A stretch of DNA of 64,000 nt from Streptomyces sp. HSG2 (GTDB taxonomy: Bacteria > Actinomycetota > Actinomycetes > Streptomycetales > Streptomycetaceae): contig NZ_CP066801.1 in NCBI RefSeq assembly GCF_016598575.1, positions 3,162,001 to 3,226,000 on the forward strand, in the 5' to 3' direction. A program made the position numbers and the translations under genes. Shown here in pieces: positions 1 through 9,616 of the stretch. Under the pieces are notes generated by a model. That model was given only the letters and a program-made list of their open reading frames with translations, was not told the origin of the DNA and searched no databases. Every line of letters starts with the position of its first letter. Position 1 is the first letter of the stretch.

Positions 1-389
1 AAGAGGCAGCAGCGGGTGTCGCCCCGCGCGGAGGCGGGCTCGGGTGGCCGCGGGTGACTGTCGGGCATCGGGCTCCTCCGGGCTCTCGGCCGTGCCGAGG
101 CTTGGGGCTCCGCCGCCGCCGGGACGCGAGATCACGCGGAGTGGGTCGAGCCTAGGGCGGTGTCCGGCCGGCGACGGGGAGGAGGGCAATAGTCGTATCG
201 GCGCGGTCCGCGGTCCGCGAAGGCGGCCGAGAGGTGACGCGGAGGTGTCGGCGAAGCGGCCGACCGGTGCGGCGCGCGGGGCGCGTTCGGCGGGCCGGAG
301 CCCGTCGGCGGGGTCGTCGGACGGGGAGCGTGGGGCCTTCCAACGGATTTGGGCGAACGGCCGCGGAGCGTGTAATGTCTTCATCGCTC
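1..389. other. Non-coding stretch before tRNA-Thr
   Basis: I see no supportable gene here. The open frames on both strands are rich in Arg, Gly, Pro and Ser, have no recognisable domain and look like by-products of high GC. The only signal is a promoter-like pair near the right end, listed separately. Confidence 0.5.
349..378 (+). promoter_or_regulatory. Candidate promoter of the tRNA-Thr/tRNA-Met/rpmG unit
   Basis: TTGGGC (349-354) and TAATGT (373-378) are separated by 18 nt and lie just upstream of tRNA-Thr at 390. The match to the principal-sigma consensus is moderate. The position fits a tRNA promoter. Confidence 0.45.
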
Positions 390-462
390 GCCCCAATAGC
401 TCAGTCGGCAGAGCGTCTCCATGGTAAGGAGAAGGTCAACGGTTCGATTCCGTTTTGGGGCT
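390..462 (+). tRNA. tRNA-Thr (anticodon GGT)
   Basis: This is a 73-nt cloverleaf. The acceptor stem pairs GCCCCAA with TTGGGGC. The anticodon arm TCTCC/GGAGA encloses the loop ATGGTAA, giving GGT. The T loop GTTCGATTC is present and T is the discriminator base. The CCA end is not encoded. It lies 46 nt before tRNA-Met, so the two are probably co-transcribed. Confidence 0.95.
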
Positions 463-508
463 CTGGTGTGGCAGGCCCCCGTCGTGAGACGGGGCCTGAT
501 CGCATCGC

Positions 509-581
509 AGCGGTGTAGCTCAGTCGGTAGAGCAAGCGGCTCATAATCGCTGTGTCACCGGTTCAAGTCCGGTCACCGCTA
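509..581 (+). tRNA. tRNA-Met (anticodon CAT, elongator type)
   Basis: This is a 73-nt cloverleaf. The acceptor stem pairs AGCGGTG with CACCGCT and the discriminator is A. The anticodon stem AGCGG/TCGCT encloses the loop CTCATAA, giving CAT. A fully paired first acceptor base pair and no run of three G-C pairs at the base of the anticodon stem argue for elongator rather than initiator tRNA. CCA is not encoded. Confidence 0.93.
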
Positions 582-587
582 CTGTCA

Positions 588-632
588 GTAGCCGATTGCG
601 GGGTCGGTCCTTCGATCGGCTACTCTTCTTGC
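588..632 (+). terminator. Hairpin with T-rich tail between tRNA-Met and rpmG
   Basis: GTAGCCGAT (588-596) pairs perfectly with ATCGGCTAC (615-623), followed by TCTTCTTGCG. It could terminate the tRNA transcript or mark the processing boundary before rpmG. A PacI-type octamer TTAATTAA (634-641), rare in such GC-rich DNA, follows. Confidence 0.5.
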
Positions 633-669
633 GTTAATTAAGCCCATCTGTTCGTCAAGGAGCACTCAC

Positions 670-834
670 GTGGCTGCCACCGACGTCCGCCCGAAGATCA
701 CGCTGGCCTGCGTGGAGTGCAAGGAGCGGAACTACATCACCAAGAAGAACCGGCGCAACAACCCGGACCGTCTTGAGATGAAGAAGCACTGCCCGCGTTG
801 CAAGGCGCACACCGCGCACCGCGAGACGCGATAA
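670..834 (+). CDS. rpmG: 50S ribosomal protein L33
   Basis: The 54-aa product, started by GTG behind an AAGGAG ribosome-binding site, is a small basic protein of the 50S subunit. The sequence has CVEC near residue 16 and CPRC near residue 42, the two Cys pairs of the zinc-binding (C+) form. Its place just after tRNA genes and before two MaoC-fold genes matches the actinobacterial rpmG-hydratase-secE arrangement. It ends 152 nt before the next gene, so it may share that transcript. Length and motifs are typical of the family. Confidence 0.96.
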   Translation: MAATDVRPKITLACVECKERNYITKKNRRNNPDRLEMKKHCPRCKAHTAHRETR

Positions 835-986
835 ATCAGGCTCGCACGTGAGGCCGTCCCCGTGACCGGGGGCGGCCTCACGTCGTTGGCGGGCCGTCCC
901 CCCCCCGATGGGCGGGGCGGTGGTCCGACGCCCCGCCGGGGCCGTGGGGCGGCAGGCAGCAGCAGACCAGCAGGAGGTATGCGCAG

Positions 987-1439
987 ATGGCGCTCGACCA
1001 GTCCTTCGTGGGGCGGGCCTACCCGCCGACCGAACCCTACGAGGTGGGCCGCGAGAAGATCCGCGAGTTCGCGGAGGCCCTGGGGGACGCCGACCCCGTG
1101 TACACGGACACGGAAGCGGCCAAGGCGCTCGGCCACCAGGACGTGATCGCTCCGCCGACCTTCGTCTTCGCCATCACCTTCAAGGCGGCGGGGCGGGTCG
1201 TCGAGGATCCGGGGCTCGGCCTCGACTACAGCCGGGTCGTACACGGCGACCAGAAGTTCGCCTACTCGCGCCCGGTACGCGCCGGGGACCGCCTCACGGT
1301 CACGTCCACCATCGAATCGATCAAGTCGCTGGCCGGCAACGACGTCCTGTCCGTCCGCGGCGAGGTGTTCGACGAGGCAGGCGAGCACGTCGTGACCGCC
1401 TGGACCAAGCTGGTGGCCCGCGCCGCCGAGGAGGCGTGA
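987..1439 (+). CDS. MaoC family dehydratase, N-terminal-domain type (HadA-like)
   Basis: This 150-aa protein has a single hot-dog fold of the FAS1-like/UPF0336 type. Conserved signs are the N-terminal GRAYPPTEPYEVGREKI segment, GDADPVY near residue 33 and the VHGDQKF segment near residue 84. A GGAGG box 9 nt upstream supports the ATG start. It ends 8 nt before a second MaoC gene, and the two probably form a heterodimeric (R)-specific hydratase. In mycobacteria the equivalent HadA/HadB pair dehydrates beta-hydroxyacyl-ACP in FAS-II. The substrate here cannot be read from the sequence, since streptomycetes do not make mycolic acids. Confidence 0.85.
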   Translation: MALDQSFVGRAYPPTEPYEVGREKIREFAEALGDADPVYTDTEAAKALGHQDVIAPPTFVFAITFKAAGRVVEDPGLGLDYSRVVHGDQKFAYSRPVRAGDRLTVTSTIESIKSLAGNDVLSVRGEVFDEAGEHVVTAWTKLVARAAEEA

Positions 1440-1447
1440 ACGTTCCG

Positions 1448-1876
1448 ATGACCGCGAAGATCTCCCTGGCCGACATCGAGGTCGGCACGGAACTGCCCGC
1501 TCGGAGCTTCCCCGTGAGCCGCGCGACGCTGGTGCGCTACGCGGGGGCCTCCGGCGACTTCAATCCGATCCACTGGAACGAGAGGTTCGCCCGGGAGGTG
1601 GGCCTGCCGGACGTCATCGCGCACGGCATGTTCACCATGGCCCAGGCGATCCGGGTCGTCACGGACTGGACGGGCGACCCCGGTTCGGTCGTCGAGTACG
1701 GTGTCCGCTTCACCCGGCCCGTCGTGGTGCCCGACGACGAGCGCGGCGCCCTGATCGAGGTGACCGGCAGGGTGGCGGAAATCCGGGGGGACGGCACCGT
1801 CCGGGTCGATCTGACGGCGACCAGCGCCGGGCAGAAGGTGCTCGGCATGTCGCGCGCGGTCGTCCGGCCGGCCTGA
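1448..1876 (+). CDS. MaoC family dehydratase (HadB-like catalytic subunit)
   Basis: This 142-aa hot-dog-fold protein carries the hydratase-2 motif, YAGASGDFNPIHWNERFA near residues 31-48, followed by the conserved GMFTMA segment. The Asp and His of the D-x(4)-H part are the expected catalytic pair. It starts 8 nt after the upstream HadA-like gene, which points to translational coupling. An in-frame GTG 12 nt earlier overlaps the previous stop and is a possible alternative start. The pair likely works as a heterodimer in acyl-chain dehydration; that role is inferred from the family and from gene order. Confidence 0.85.
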   Translation: MTAKISLADIEVGTELPARSFPVSRATLVRYAGASGDFNPIHWNERFAREVGLPDVIAHGMFTMAQAIRVVTDWTGDPGSVVEYGVRFTRPVVVPDDERGALIEVTGRVAEIRGDGTVRVDLTATSAGQKVLGMSRAVVRPA

Positions 1877-1971
1877 GCGTGCGGGTCGACCATGCCGCCC
1901 CCCGGCGGCCTGTTCGGCCGGTGGCCCGAGGCGAGGAGGCGGGGACGCGCCGGGGCCGCGGCGCGGTCTCG

Positions 1972-1977
1972 TAGGCT
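1972..1977 (+). promoter_or_regulatory. Candidate -10 box for leaderless murB
   Basis: TAGGCT ends 6 nt before the GTG start of murB and there is no Shine-Dalgarno sequence between them. The same CGTAGGCTGG string occurs before glmS. No convincing -35 hexamer is seen. Confidence 0.4.
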
Positions 1978-1983
1978 GGGCCC

Positions 1984-3039
1984 GTGCAGGAACTCCACCA
2001 CGCCCCGCTCGCCCCCCTGACCACGCTCCGCCTCGGCGGTCCGGCGACCCGCCTGGTCACGGCCGCCTCCGACGCGGAGGCCGTCGACGCCGTCCGGGAG
2101 GCCGACGCCGCAGGAACCCCGTTGCTGATCATCGGCGGTGGGTCCAATCTGGTCGTCGCCGACCGGGGTTTCGAGGGCACCGCCTTGCACATCGCCACCC
2201 GGGGCCTCGACATCGACGGCACCCGGCTGGAGTTGGCGGCGGGCGAGGTGTGGGCGGACGCCGTGTCGCGCACCGTCCAGGCGGGGCTGGCCGGCATCGA
2301 GTGCCTGGCCGGCATTCCCGGCTCCGCCGGCGCGACCCCGATCCAGAACGTGGGCGCCTACGGTCAGGAGGTCGCCTCCACGATCACCGAGGTGATCGCC
2401 TACGACCGGGTCGAGGGCGAGACCGTCGTCCTCGGCAACGCGGACTGTGCCTTCTCCTATCGCCACAGCCGCTTCAAGGACCGGCCCGGACGGTACGTGG
2501 TGCTCCGCGTCCGGTTCCGTCTGGAGGAGGCGGGCGGGCTCTCCGGCCCGATCCGCTACGCCGAGACGGCCCGCGCGCTCGGGGTCGAGACGGGAGAGCG
2601 CGTCTCCCTCGCCGCCGCCCGCGACGCGGTGCTGAAGCTGCGGGCGGGCAAGGGCATGGTGCTCGATCCGGAGGACCACGACACTTGGTCGGCGGGGTCC
2701 TTCTTCACCAACCCGATTCTCACCGACGAGCGGTTCGCCGCCGTGTGTGCTCGCGCGCGTGCCAGGCTCGGCGACGCCGCGGCGCCCCCGGCCTACCCGG
2801 CGGGGGAAGGGCGCACCAAGACGTCCGCCGCGTGGTTGATCGACAAGGCCGGGTTCTCCAAGGGCTACGGCCGCGGTCCCGCTCGGATCTCCGGCAAGCA
2901 CACGCTCGCGCTCACCAACCGGGGTTCCGCGACCACGGAGGACCTGCTGTCGTTGGCCCGCGAGATCGTCGCCGGGGTGCGGGACGCCTTCGGCGTCACG
3001 CTGGTCAACGAGCCGGTCACGGTCGGCGTCACTCTCTGA
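1984..3039 (+). CDS. murB: UDP-N-acetylenolpyruvoylglucosamine reductase
   Basis: MurB is a cytosolic flavoenzyme that reduces UDP-GlcNAc-enolpyruvate to UDP-MurNAc with NADPH, the second committed step of peptidoglycan precursor synthesis. The 351-aa product has the FAD-binding IIGGGSNLVVAD near residues 49-60 and GIPGSAGATPIQNVGAYGQE near residues 109-128. AGSFFTNP near residue 236 carries the catalytic Ser. A Glu near the C-terminus (LVNEPVTVG) completes the type I enzyme. The GTG start lies just downstream of a -10-like box with no Shine-Dalgarno, so the mRNA may be leaderless. The next gene is convergent. Confidence 0.95.
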   Translation: MQELHHAPLAPLTTLRLGGPATRLVTAASDAEAVDAVREADAAGTPLLIIGGGSNLVVADRGFEGTALHIATRGLDIDGTRLELAAGEVWADAVSRTVQAGLAGIECLAGIPGSAGATPIQNVGAYGQEVASTITEVIAYDRVEGETVVLGNADCAFSYRHSRFKDRPGRYVVLRVRFRLEEAGGLSGPIRYAETARALGVETGERVSLAAARDAVLKLRAGKGMVLDPEDHDTWSAGSFFTNPILTDERFAAVCARARARLGDAAAPPAYPAGEGRTKTSAAWLIDKAGFSKGYGRGPARISGKHTLALTNRGSATTEDLLSLAREIVAGVRDAFGVTLVNEPVTVGVTL

Positions 3040-3151
3040 GGGGAAACGGGATCGGGCGCCCGCCGCCGCGCCGTCCGCGGTGGACCGCGCCCCGGCCGAC
3101 CGGGCGTGGGTGGGCCCGCCGCCCCGGTGTCGCCGCCGCGTAGGTCGCTCG

Positions 3152-4192
3152 TCAGCCGGTCGGCTCCGTGAGCCAGGCGTCGATGCCCGCCAACAGGGTT
3201 GCCTTGCGGTCCTCGGGCGCCGTGGAGCCTCGCACGGACTGCCGCGCCAGCTCGGCCAGTTCGGCGTCGGTGAAGCCGTGGTGATCCCGGGCCAGTTCGT
3301 ACTGGGCCGCCAGTCGGGACCCGAAGAGCAGTGGGTCGTCGGCGCCGAGCGCCATCGGCACCCCCGCGTCGAACAGCTTCCGCAGCGGCACGTGCTCGGG
3401 CTTCTCGTAGACGCCGAGGGCCACGTTGGAGGAGGGACAGACCTCGCAGGTGATCTGGCGGTCCGCGAGTCGCTTCAGGAGCCGGGGGTCCTCGGCCGCG
3501 CGGACCCCGTGGCCGATCCGGTCGGCCGACAGGTCGTCGAGGCAGTCGCGCACCGATGCCGGACCCGTCAGCTCGCCTCCGTGCGGTGCGGACAACAGGC
3601 CTCCGTGCCGGGCGATGGCGAACGCCCGGTCGAAATCCCGCGCCATGCCCCGCCGCTCGTCGTTCGACAGGCCGAAGCCGACCACCCCGCGGTCCGCGTA
3701 GCGGACGGCGAGCCTGGCGAGGGTGCGGGCGTCCAAGGGGTGTTTCACCCTGTTGGCGGCGACCAGTACCCGCATGCCGAGACCGGTGTCCCGGACGGTG
3801 GTGTCCACCGCGTCCAGGATGATCTCCAGCGCGGGGATCAGCCCACCGAGCCGGGGCGCGTACGAGGTCGGGTCGACCTGGATCTCCAGCCAGCCGGAGC
3901 CGTCTCTCAGGTCCTCCTCGGCCGCTTCCCGCACCAGTCGCTGGATGTCCTCCGGACGTCGCAGGCAGGAGCGGGCCGCGTCGTAGAGCCGCTGGAAGCG
4001 GAACCAGCCGCGCTCGTCGGTCGCCCGGAGCCTGGGCGGCTCGCCACCGGAGAGGGCCTCGGTCAGGGCGTCGGGGAGGCGGACCCCGTACCGGTCGGCG
4101 AGTTCCAGCACGGTGGCGGCTCGCATGGACCCGGTGAAGTGCAGATGCAGATGGGCCTTCGGCAGAACAGAGACATCACGTACACGCTCCAT
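3152..4192 (-). CDS. add: Adenosine deaminase
   Basis: The product belongs to the metal-dependent amidohydrolase family and should deaminate adenosine to inosine in purine salvage. With the start MERVRDVSVLPK it is 346 aa long. Signs are the HLHLHF metal site near residues 14-19, GHGVRAAEDPRL with the catalytic His in the middle, CPSSNVALG, and LGADDPLLF with the metal-binding Asp near the end. An upstream in-frame GTG would add 6 residues; I prefer the inner ATG because the family usually begins there. It is convergent with murB. Activity on a modified nucleoside cannot be excluded. Confidence 0.88.
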   Translation of the reverse strand: MERVRDVSVLPKAHLHLHFTGSMRAATVLELADRYGVRLPDALTEALSGGEPPRLRATDERGWFRFQRLYDAARSCLRRPEDIQRLVREAAEEDLRDGSGWLEIQVDPTSYAPRLGGLIPALEIILDAVDTTVRDTGLGMRVLVAANRVKHPLDARTLARLAVRYADRGVVGFGLSNDERRGMARDFDRAFAIARHGGLLSAPHGGELTGPASVRDCLDDLSADRIGHGVRAAEDPRLLKRLADRQITCEVCPSSNVALGVYEKPEHVPLRKLFDAGVPMALGADDPLLFGSRLAAQYELARDHHGFTDAELAELARQSVRGSTAPEDRKATLLAGIDAWLTEPTG

Positions 4193-4280
4193 TCCGCGAT
4201 CCTGCCGCACCGCCCGCCCGGCGCGGTAGCGCTTTCGCCGTTCGTGGTCCGGCTCGCACGGGTGACGCCTCCGGGGAGAC

Positions 4281-4317
4281 GGGCAGGGTGCCCCGAGGCC
4301 CCGGGGAAGCCCTGCCC
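4281..4317 (-). terminator. Hairpin between the aminotransferase gene and add
   Basis: GGGCAGGG (4281-4288) pairs with CCCTGCCC (4310-4317), with an inner CCCC/GGGG pair. It lies 17 nt past the stop of the minus-strand aminotransferase gene and has no T-tract. It probably ends or weakens that transcript before add. Confidence 0.55.
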
Positions 4318-4333
4318 GCGTCGCGGCCCGGGT

Positions 4334-5560
<1,227 letters not shown>

Positions 5561-5981
5561 GGGCCCATCGTTCCAGACCGGCATCACGACGGGTAGGCGG
5601 GTTTCGCGGACCGGTGGGGGTGGTCGCGTCCCCCGGGTGGGGGGCGCGGCCCGGTGGGGGGCGGTCGGGCCACCGCCCCCGGTCGCGGTCGGCGGGACGG
5701 GTCGGAACGGGAGACACCGAAGAACCCGGGGCGAAAGCCGCCTGACAGGCCATTCCTCGCCTCGCGATCGGTGTCCGATCGCCGACGCCCGAGGGGTTCG
5801 CGCGCGCGGATCCGTCTCCGGGGCGGAGCGCGGACGGTCGGCGCCGGCGGCTCCGGAAGGTTCGCTGTTCGACGACCGGGCCGGGAACACGTACACTCAC
5901 ACCTCGTTGGCCTCCGGCGGCCCGTCCCGCCTCGGCGCACTCCGTGCGGTCGGGCGGATGCGGTACGTTGGGGGAACGCAA
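5561..5981. other. Intergenic region between the aminotransferase gene and tRNA-Trp
   Basis: No gene is supported. TTCGAC (5868-5873) and TACACT (5892-5897), 18 nt apart, form a candidate promoter toward tRNA-Trp and secE. TACGTT (5964-5969) directly before the tRNA is a second possible -10 box. The rest is GC-rich with nothing recognisable. Confidence 0.4.
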
Positions 5982-6054
5982 AGGGTCGTAGCTCAATTGG
6001 TAGAGCACTGGTCTCCAAAACCAGCGGTTGGGGGTTCAAGTCCCTCCGGCCCTG
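5982..6054 (+). tRNA. tRNA-Trp (anticodon CCA)
   Basis: A 73-nt cloverleaf with acceptor AGGGTCG/CGGCCCT, discriminator G, and anticodon stem CTGGT/ACCAG around the loop CTCCAAA. The 3' CCA is not encoded. Trp tRNA directly before secE-nusG is conserved in actinobacteria. A hairpin at 6058-6081 follows at once and may help 3' processing. Confidence 0.95.
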
Positions 6055-6162
6055 CTTCACACACCTTGCTCAGGATGTGTGCGCATGTACGTACAGCAAT
6101 GCACCGCCGTGCGGCTCAGACCGGGCGCGGCACGGCCACGACCCGGAATCAGGTGAGGACGA

Positions 6163-6444
6163 GTGACGGATGCCGTGGGCTCCATCGACATGCCTGATGC
6201 CGAGGACGAGAACCGGGACTCCAAGAAGCAGCGGGGCGGCAAACGCGGCAAGAAGGGCCCGTTCAAGCGCCTCGCGCTGTTCTATCGTCAGATCGTCGCG
6301 GAGCTGCGCAAGGTCGTCTGGCCCACCCGCAACCAGCTGACGACCTACACCACCGTAGTGATCATCTTCGTGACGATCATGATCGGTCTGGTCACCCTGA
6401 TTGACTATGGACTCAGCAACGCCGCCAAGTACGTGTTCGGCTGA
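6163..6444 (+). CDS. secE: Preprotein translocase subunit SecE
   Basis: A 93-aa inner-membrane subunit that stabilises SecY in the Sec translocon. A charged Lys/Arg-rich N-terminus is followed by the amphipathic segment [17 protein letters not shown], the SecE family signature, near residues 42-58. One membrane span lies near residues 63-85. GTG is used as start, with GGTGAGG upstream. It precedes nusG by 80 nt, and the intergenic hairpin may set the ratio between the two. Confidence 0.96.
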   Translation: MTDAVGSIDMPDAEDENRDSKKQRGGKRGKKGPFKRLALFYRQIVAELRKVVWPTRNQLTTYTTVVIIFVTIMIGLVTLIDYGLSNAAKYVFG

Positions 6445-6451
6445 GTCGCGA

Positions 6452-6486
6452 GCGAAGAGCGCCGAGGTACCCGGCGCTCCTTTCGC
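6452..6486 (+). other. Hairpin between secE and nusG
   Basis: GCGAA plus GAGCGCCG (6452-6464) pairs with CGGCGCTC plus TTTCGC (6472-6486), with a small bulge. It fills most of the 80-nt gap. It is terminator-like but lies inside an operon, so partial termination or RNA processing is more likely. Confidence 0.5.
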
Positions 6487-6524
6487 GTGTTCCACCCCTA
6501 TGTATCCAGGAAGAAGCAGCCACC

Positions 6525-7460
6525 GTGTCTGACCCGAACGTGAACGACGCCGTTGAGCCTCGCGGCGAAGGGGCCGAGTCCGTCGAGGACCGGCCCGACG
6601 CCGTCGAGGTCGCGGACCGCGAGGACACCGTGGACGCCGCGGAGGCCGAGGCCGGCGACGCCGCCGGCGCGGATGAGTCCGCCGGAGAGCACCGGGAGAC
6701 GGACGACCGGGCCGAGGCGGAGGAGTCGGCGCCCGACGCGGCCACGCGGGAGGCCGACGTCTCCGAACCCTCCGAGGGCGACGCGGTGGAGTCCGCCGAT
6801 GGCCCCGAGTCCTCGGAGGAGGAGACCCCCTCGGAGCCCGAGGTGGACCCGGCCGAGAAGTTCCGCCAGGAACTGCGTGCCCTGCCCGGCGAGTGGTACG
6901 TGATCCACACCTACGCCGGCTACGAGAACCGGGTGAAGACCAACCTGGAGCAGCGTGCCGTCTCTCTGAACGTCGAGGACTACATCTTCCAGGCCGAGGT
7001 GCCGCAGGAGGAAGTCGTCCAGATCAAGAACGGCGACCGCAAGACCATCAAGCAGAACAAGCTCCCGGGCTACGTCCTCGTCCGCATGGACCTGACCAAC
7101 GAGTCCTGGGGCGTCGTCCGCAACACCCCCGGCGTGACCGGCTTCGTCGGCAACGCCTACGACCCGTACCCGCTCACCCTCGACGAGATCGTCAAGATGC
7201 TGGCGCCCGAGGCCGACGAGCGCGCCGCGCGGGAGGCCGCCGAGGCCGAGGGCAAGCCGGTACCGCAGCGCAAGGTCGAGGTCCAGGTCCTCGACTTCGA
7301 GGTCGGCGACTCCGTCACCGTCACCGACGGTCCCTTCGCCACACTCCAGGCCACGATCAACGAGATCAACGCCGACTCCAAGAAGGTCAAGGGTCTCGTC
7401 GAGATCTTCGGACGCGAGACACCGGTCGAGCTGTCCTTCGACCAGATCCAGAAGAACTAG
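6525..7460 (+). CDS. nusG: Transcription termination/antitermination factor NusG
   Basis: A 311-aa NusG that binds RNA polymerase and links it to Rho or the ribosome. The first ~115 residues are an acidic extension rich in Glu, Asp, Ala and Ser, seen in actinobacterial NusG and absent from the ~180-aa E. coli protein. The NGN domain starts at [17 protein letters not shown] near residue 122. The C-terminal KOW domain ([13 protein letters not shown] to [14 protein letters not shown]) spans about residues 258-311. GTG is the start. A strong terminator follows, so secE-nusG is its own unit. Confidence 0.96.
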   Translation: MSDPNVNDAVEPRGEGAESVEDRPDAVEVADREDTVDAAEAEAGDAAGADESAGEHRETDDRAEAEESAPDAATREADVSEPSEGDAVESADGPESSEEETPSEPEVDPAEKFRQELRALPGEWYVIHTYAGYENRVKTNLEQRAVSLNVEDYIFQAEVPQEEVVQIKNGDRKTIKQNKLPGYVLVRMDLTNESWGVVRNTPGVTGFVGNAYDPYPLTLDEIVKMLAPEADERAAREAAEAEGKPVPQRKVEVQVLDFEVGDSVTVTDGPFATLQATINEINADSKKVKGLVEIFGRETPVELSFDQIQKN

Positions 7461-7476
7461 CCCGACGCCCGTCCGA

Positions 7477-7518
7477 GAGGGCCTCTGCCCGGTGGGGAGC
7501 CACCGGGCAGAGGCCCTC
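7477..7518 (+). terminator. Terminator after nusG
   Basis: A perfect 18-bp stem: GAGGGCCTCTGCCCGGTG (7477-7494) pairs with its complement at 7501-7518 around a 6-nt loop. There is no T-tract, as is usual in these genomes. Confidence 0.85.
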
Positions 7519-7916
7519 CGGCGTTGTCGGCCGTCGGGTGTATCCCCTCCGGGGGCGACCTCCGTCCGGGCCGGCCGTTCGGGCGCGGGTGTCGCACCTC
7601 GCGCGGAGGTGGCGGGACCCCGGGGTCCCGCCGCGTGGGGTCGCCTCGCGGGTGACCGACGCCGCCGCGTCGGCGAGTCGCCACCCCTCCACGCACGCCG
7701 GTCTCCGGTGCCCGGGGCGGTCCGGCCGGTCGGGCACAGCGGAGCCCGAAGTGCGGTGAGGCGATGTCGGGGCAGGTCAGACGTGCCTGGTGGCAGCCGT
7801 CTGACCTGCTGGGTTTTTGGCGCCGCGCCCTCACCCGCTATCGTTGCGCGGTATGCCTTCTGCCGAGAGAGCGACTCGGCCGGGGGTGGACCCGAACCGA
7901 AAGGACCCGGAGAGCA
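7519..7916 (+). other. Leader region of rplK-rplA
   Basis: This ~400-bp gap has no supportable gene. TTTTGG (7815-7820) and TATCGT (7839-7844), 18 nt apart, form a weak candidate promoter. The leader up to 7916 is where an L1 autoregulatory site would be expected from other bacteria, but I could not pick out a convincing site by eye. Confidence 0.35.
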
Positions 7917-8351
7917 ATGCCTCCCAAGAAGAAGAAGGTCACGGGGCTCATCAAGCTCCAGATCCAGGCCGGTGCCGCCAACCCGGCTCCGCCGGTCGGC
8001 CCCGCGCTGGGTCAGCACGGCGTCAACATCATGGAGTTCTGCAAGGCCTACAACGCCGCGACCGAGTCGCAGCGTGGCTGGGTGATCCCGGTGGAGATCA
8101 CGGTCTACGAGGACCGCTCCTTCACCTTCGTCACCAAGACGCCGCCGGCCGCGAAGATGATCCTGAAGGCCGCGGGCATCGAGAAGGGCTCCGGCGAGCC
8201 GCACAAGACCAAGGTCGCGAAGATCACTCGCGAGCAGGTCCGTGAGATCGCCACGACCAAGATGCCCGACATCAACGCCAACGACCTGGACGCCGCGGAG
8301 AAGATCATCGCCGGCACCGCCCGTTCCATGGGCGTCACGGTCGAGGGCTGA
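7917..8351 (+). CDS. rplK: 50S ribosomal protein L11
   Basis: A 144-aa L11 that binds 23S rRNA at the GTPase-associated centre and is the target region of thiopeptide antibiotics. The N-terminal domain shows the proline-rich [22 protein letters not shown] stretch. The C-terminal RNA-binding domain includes [22 protein letters not shown]. The inner ATG (MPPKKKK) was chosen over an upstream in-frame GTG because length and N-terminus then match the family and a GGAGAG box lies just before it. It forms an operon with rplA 80 nt downstream. Confidence 0.97.
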   Translation: MPPKKKKVTGLIKLQIQAGAANPAPPVGPALGQHGVNIMEFCKAYNAATESQRGWVIPVEITVYEDRSFTFVTKTPPAAKMILKAAGIEKGSGEPHKTKVAKITREQVREIATTKMPDINANDLDAAEKIIAGTARSMGVTVEG

Positions 8352-8431
8352 CCGCAACCTTCCCACAGCAGCAGTAGTGGCGGGGCCTGCTCGGCCCGGA
8401 CCACGACTCCTCGGAACCAACAGGAGCAGTA

Positions 8432-9157
8432 GTGAGCAAGCGCAGCAAGTCTCTCCGCGCTGCGGACGCCAAGATCGACCGGGACCGGCTCTACGCCCCG
8501 CTCGAGGCCGTCCGCCTCGCCAAGGAGACCTCCACGACCAAGTTCGACGGCACCGTCGAGGTGGCCCTGCGTCTGGGTGTCGACCCGCGCAAGGCCGACC
8601 AGATGGTCCGTGGCACCGTGAACCTCCCGCACGGCACCGGCAAGACCGCCCGGGTCCTGGTCTTCGCGACCGGTGACCGTGCCGAGGCCGCGCGTGCCGC
8701 GGGAGCCGACATCGTCGGCTCCGACGAACTTATCGACGAGGTGTCGAAGGGCCGCCTGGACTTCGACGCTGTCGTTGCCACCCCGGACCTGATGGGCAAG
8801 GTCGGTCGCCTCGGCCGCGTCCTCGGTCCCCGTGGCCTGATGCCGAACCCGAAGACCGGCACCGTCACCCCGGACGTCGCCAAGGCCGTCACCGAGATCA
8901 AGGGCGGCAAGATCGAGTTCCGGGTCGACAAGCACGCGAACCTGCACTTCATCATCGGCAAGACGTCCTTCGACGACAGCCGCTTGGTGGAGAACTACGG
9001 CGCCGCTCTGGAGGAGATCCTCCGCCTGAAGCCGTCCGCCGCGAAGGGCCGCTACATCAAGAAGGCCGCCATCACCACCACGATGGGCCCCGGCGTTCCG
9101 GTCGACCCCAACCGCGTCCGCAACCTCCTCGTCGAGGAGGACCCGGCCGCGGTCTGA
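8432..9157 (+). CDS. rplA: 50S ribosomal protein L1
   Basis: A 241-aa L1, the mobile-stalk protein that helps deacylated tRNA leave the E site. In other bacteria it also represses its own rplK-rplA mRNA. The signature [14 protein letters not shown] lies near residues 131-144. GTG start with AGGAGC upstream. It ends the two-gene unit, with a terminator 22 nt downstream. Confidence 0.97.
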   Translation: MSKRSKSLRAADAKIDRDRLYAPLEAVRLAKETSTTKFDGTVEVALRLGVDPRKADQMVRGTVNLPHGTGKTARVLVFATGDRAEAARAAGADIVGSDELIDEVSKGRLDFDAVVATPDLMGKVGRLGRVLGPRGLMPNPKTGTVTPDVAKAVTEIKGGKIEFRVDKHANLHFIIGKTSFDDSRLVENYGAALEEILRLKPSAAKGRYIKKAAITTTMGPGVPVDPNRVRNLLVEEDPAAV

Positions 9158-9179
9158 GTCCCGACCGCCGCTCGGTCAC

Positions 9180-9214
9180 GGGCCCCGTACCTTCTCCGGT
9201 GCGGGGCCCTTCCG
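9180..9214 (+). terminator. Terminator after rplA
   Basis: GGGCCCCGTACC (9180-9191) pairs with GGTGCGGGGCCC (9198-9209), with one G-U pair and a 6-nt loop. A short T-containing tail (TTCCGT) follows. Confidence 0.75.
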
Positions 9215-9616
9215 TGTGTTCTCCTCCGTACCCGTACGGGTCGCCGGGGTGGCTCAGCCGCGCCTCCGCGAGTCGACGGGAGCGCCGCACGAGGCGGCGG
9301 GGGGCCGGGTTCGCCGCCGTGGCCGGAGGCGAGCGTGTCGGAGGGTTTCCGGAGGCGGGATCGCGACCCTCGGGCTCTCCCGGCCGACCGTGATCGAAAT
9401 GGAATCGCCGCTTCACATTCCGCTTCGAGCTCCGCCAAAGAGCGCTGTGTACTGGGGAATTGCCAACCTCTTGGTAACGGGGGAGGGCGATTCGCCGTGC
9501 CGAGCGCGGCAGTTGGAGCCGCGGTCGACTCCAGGCCGCAGTTCGCACGCTCGTTCCCCGGTAAGCTCCCCTTTTGCTACAGGAAAGACATACCTTCATC
9601 TCTACTTGGGGGGACC
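9215..9616. other. Intergenic region before the lipoprotein gene
   Basis: About 400 bp with no supportable gene. The last 200 bp are less GC-rich than their surroundings and include a near-palindrome TGCCAA/TTGGTA around 9460-9475. A promoter for the lipoprotein gene should lie here, but none is clear enough to place. Confidence 0.35.

Noticed and set aside
5584..6060. Open frame across tRNA-Trp on the minus strand
   Set aside because: It runs through a certain tRNA gene and shows a non-protein-like composition.
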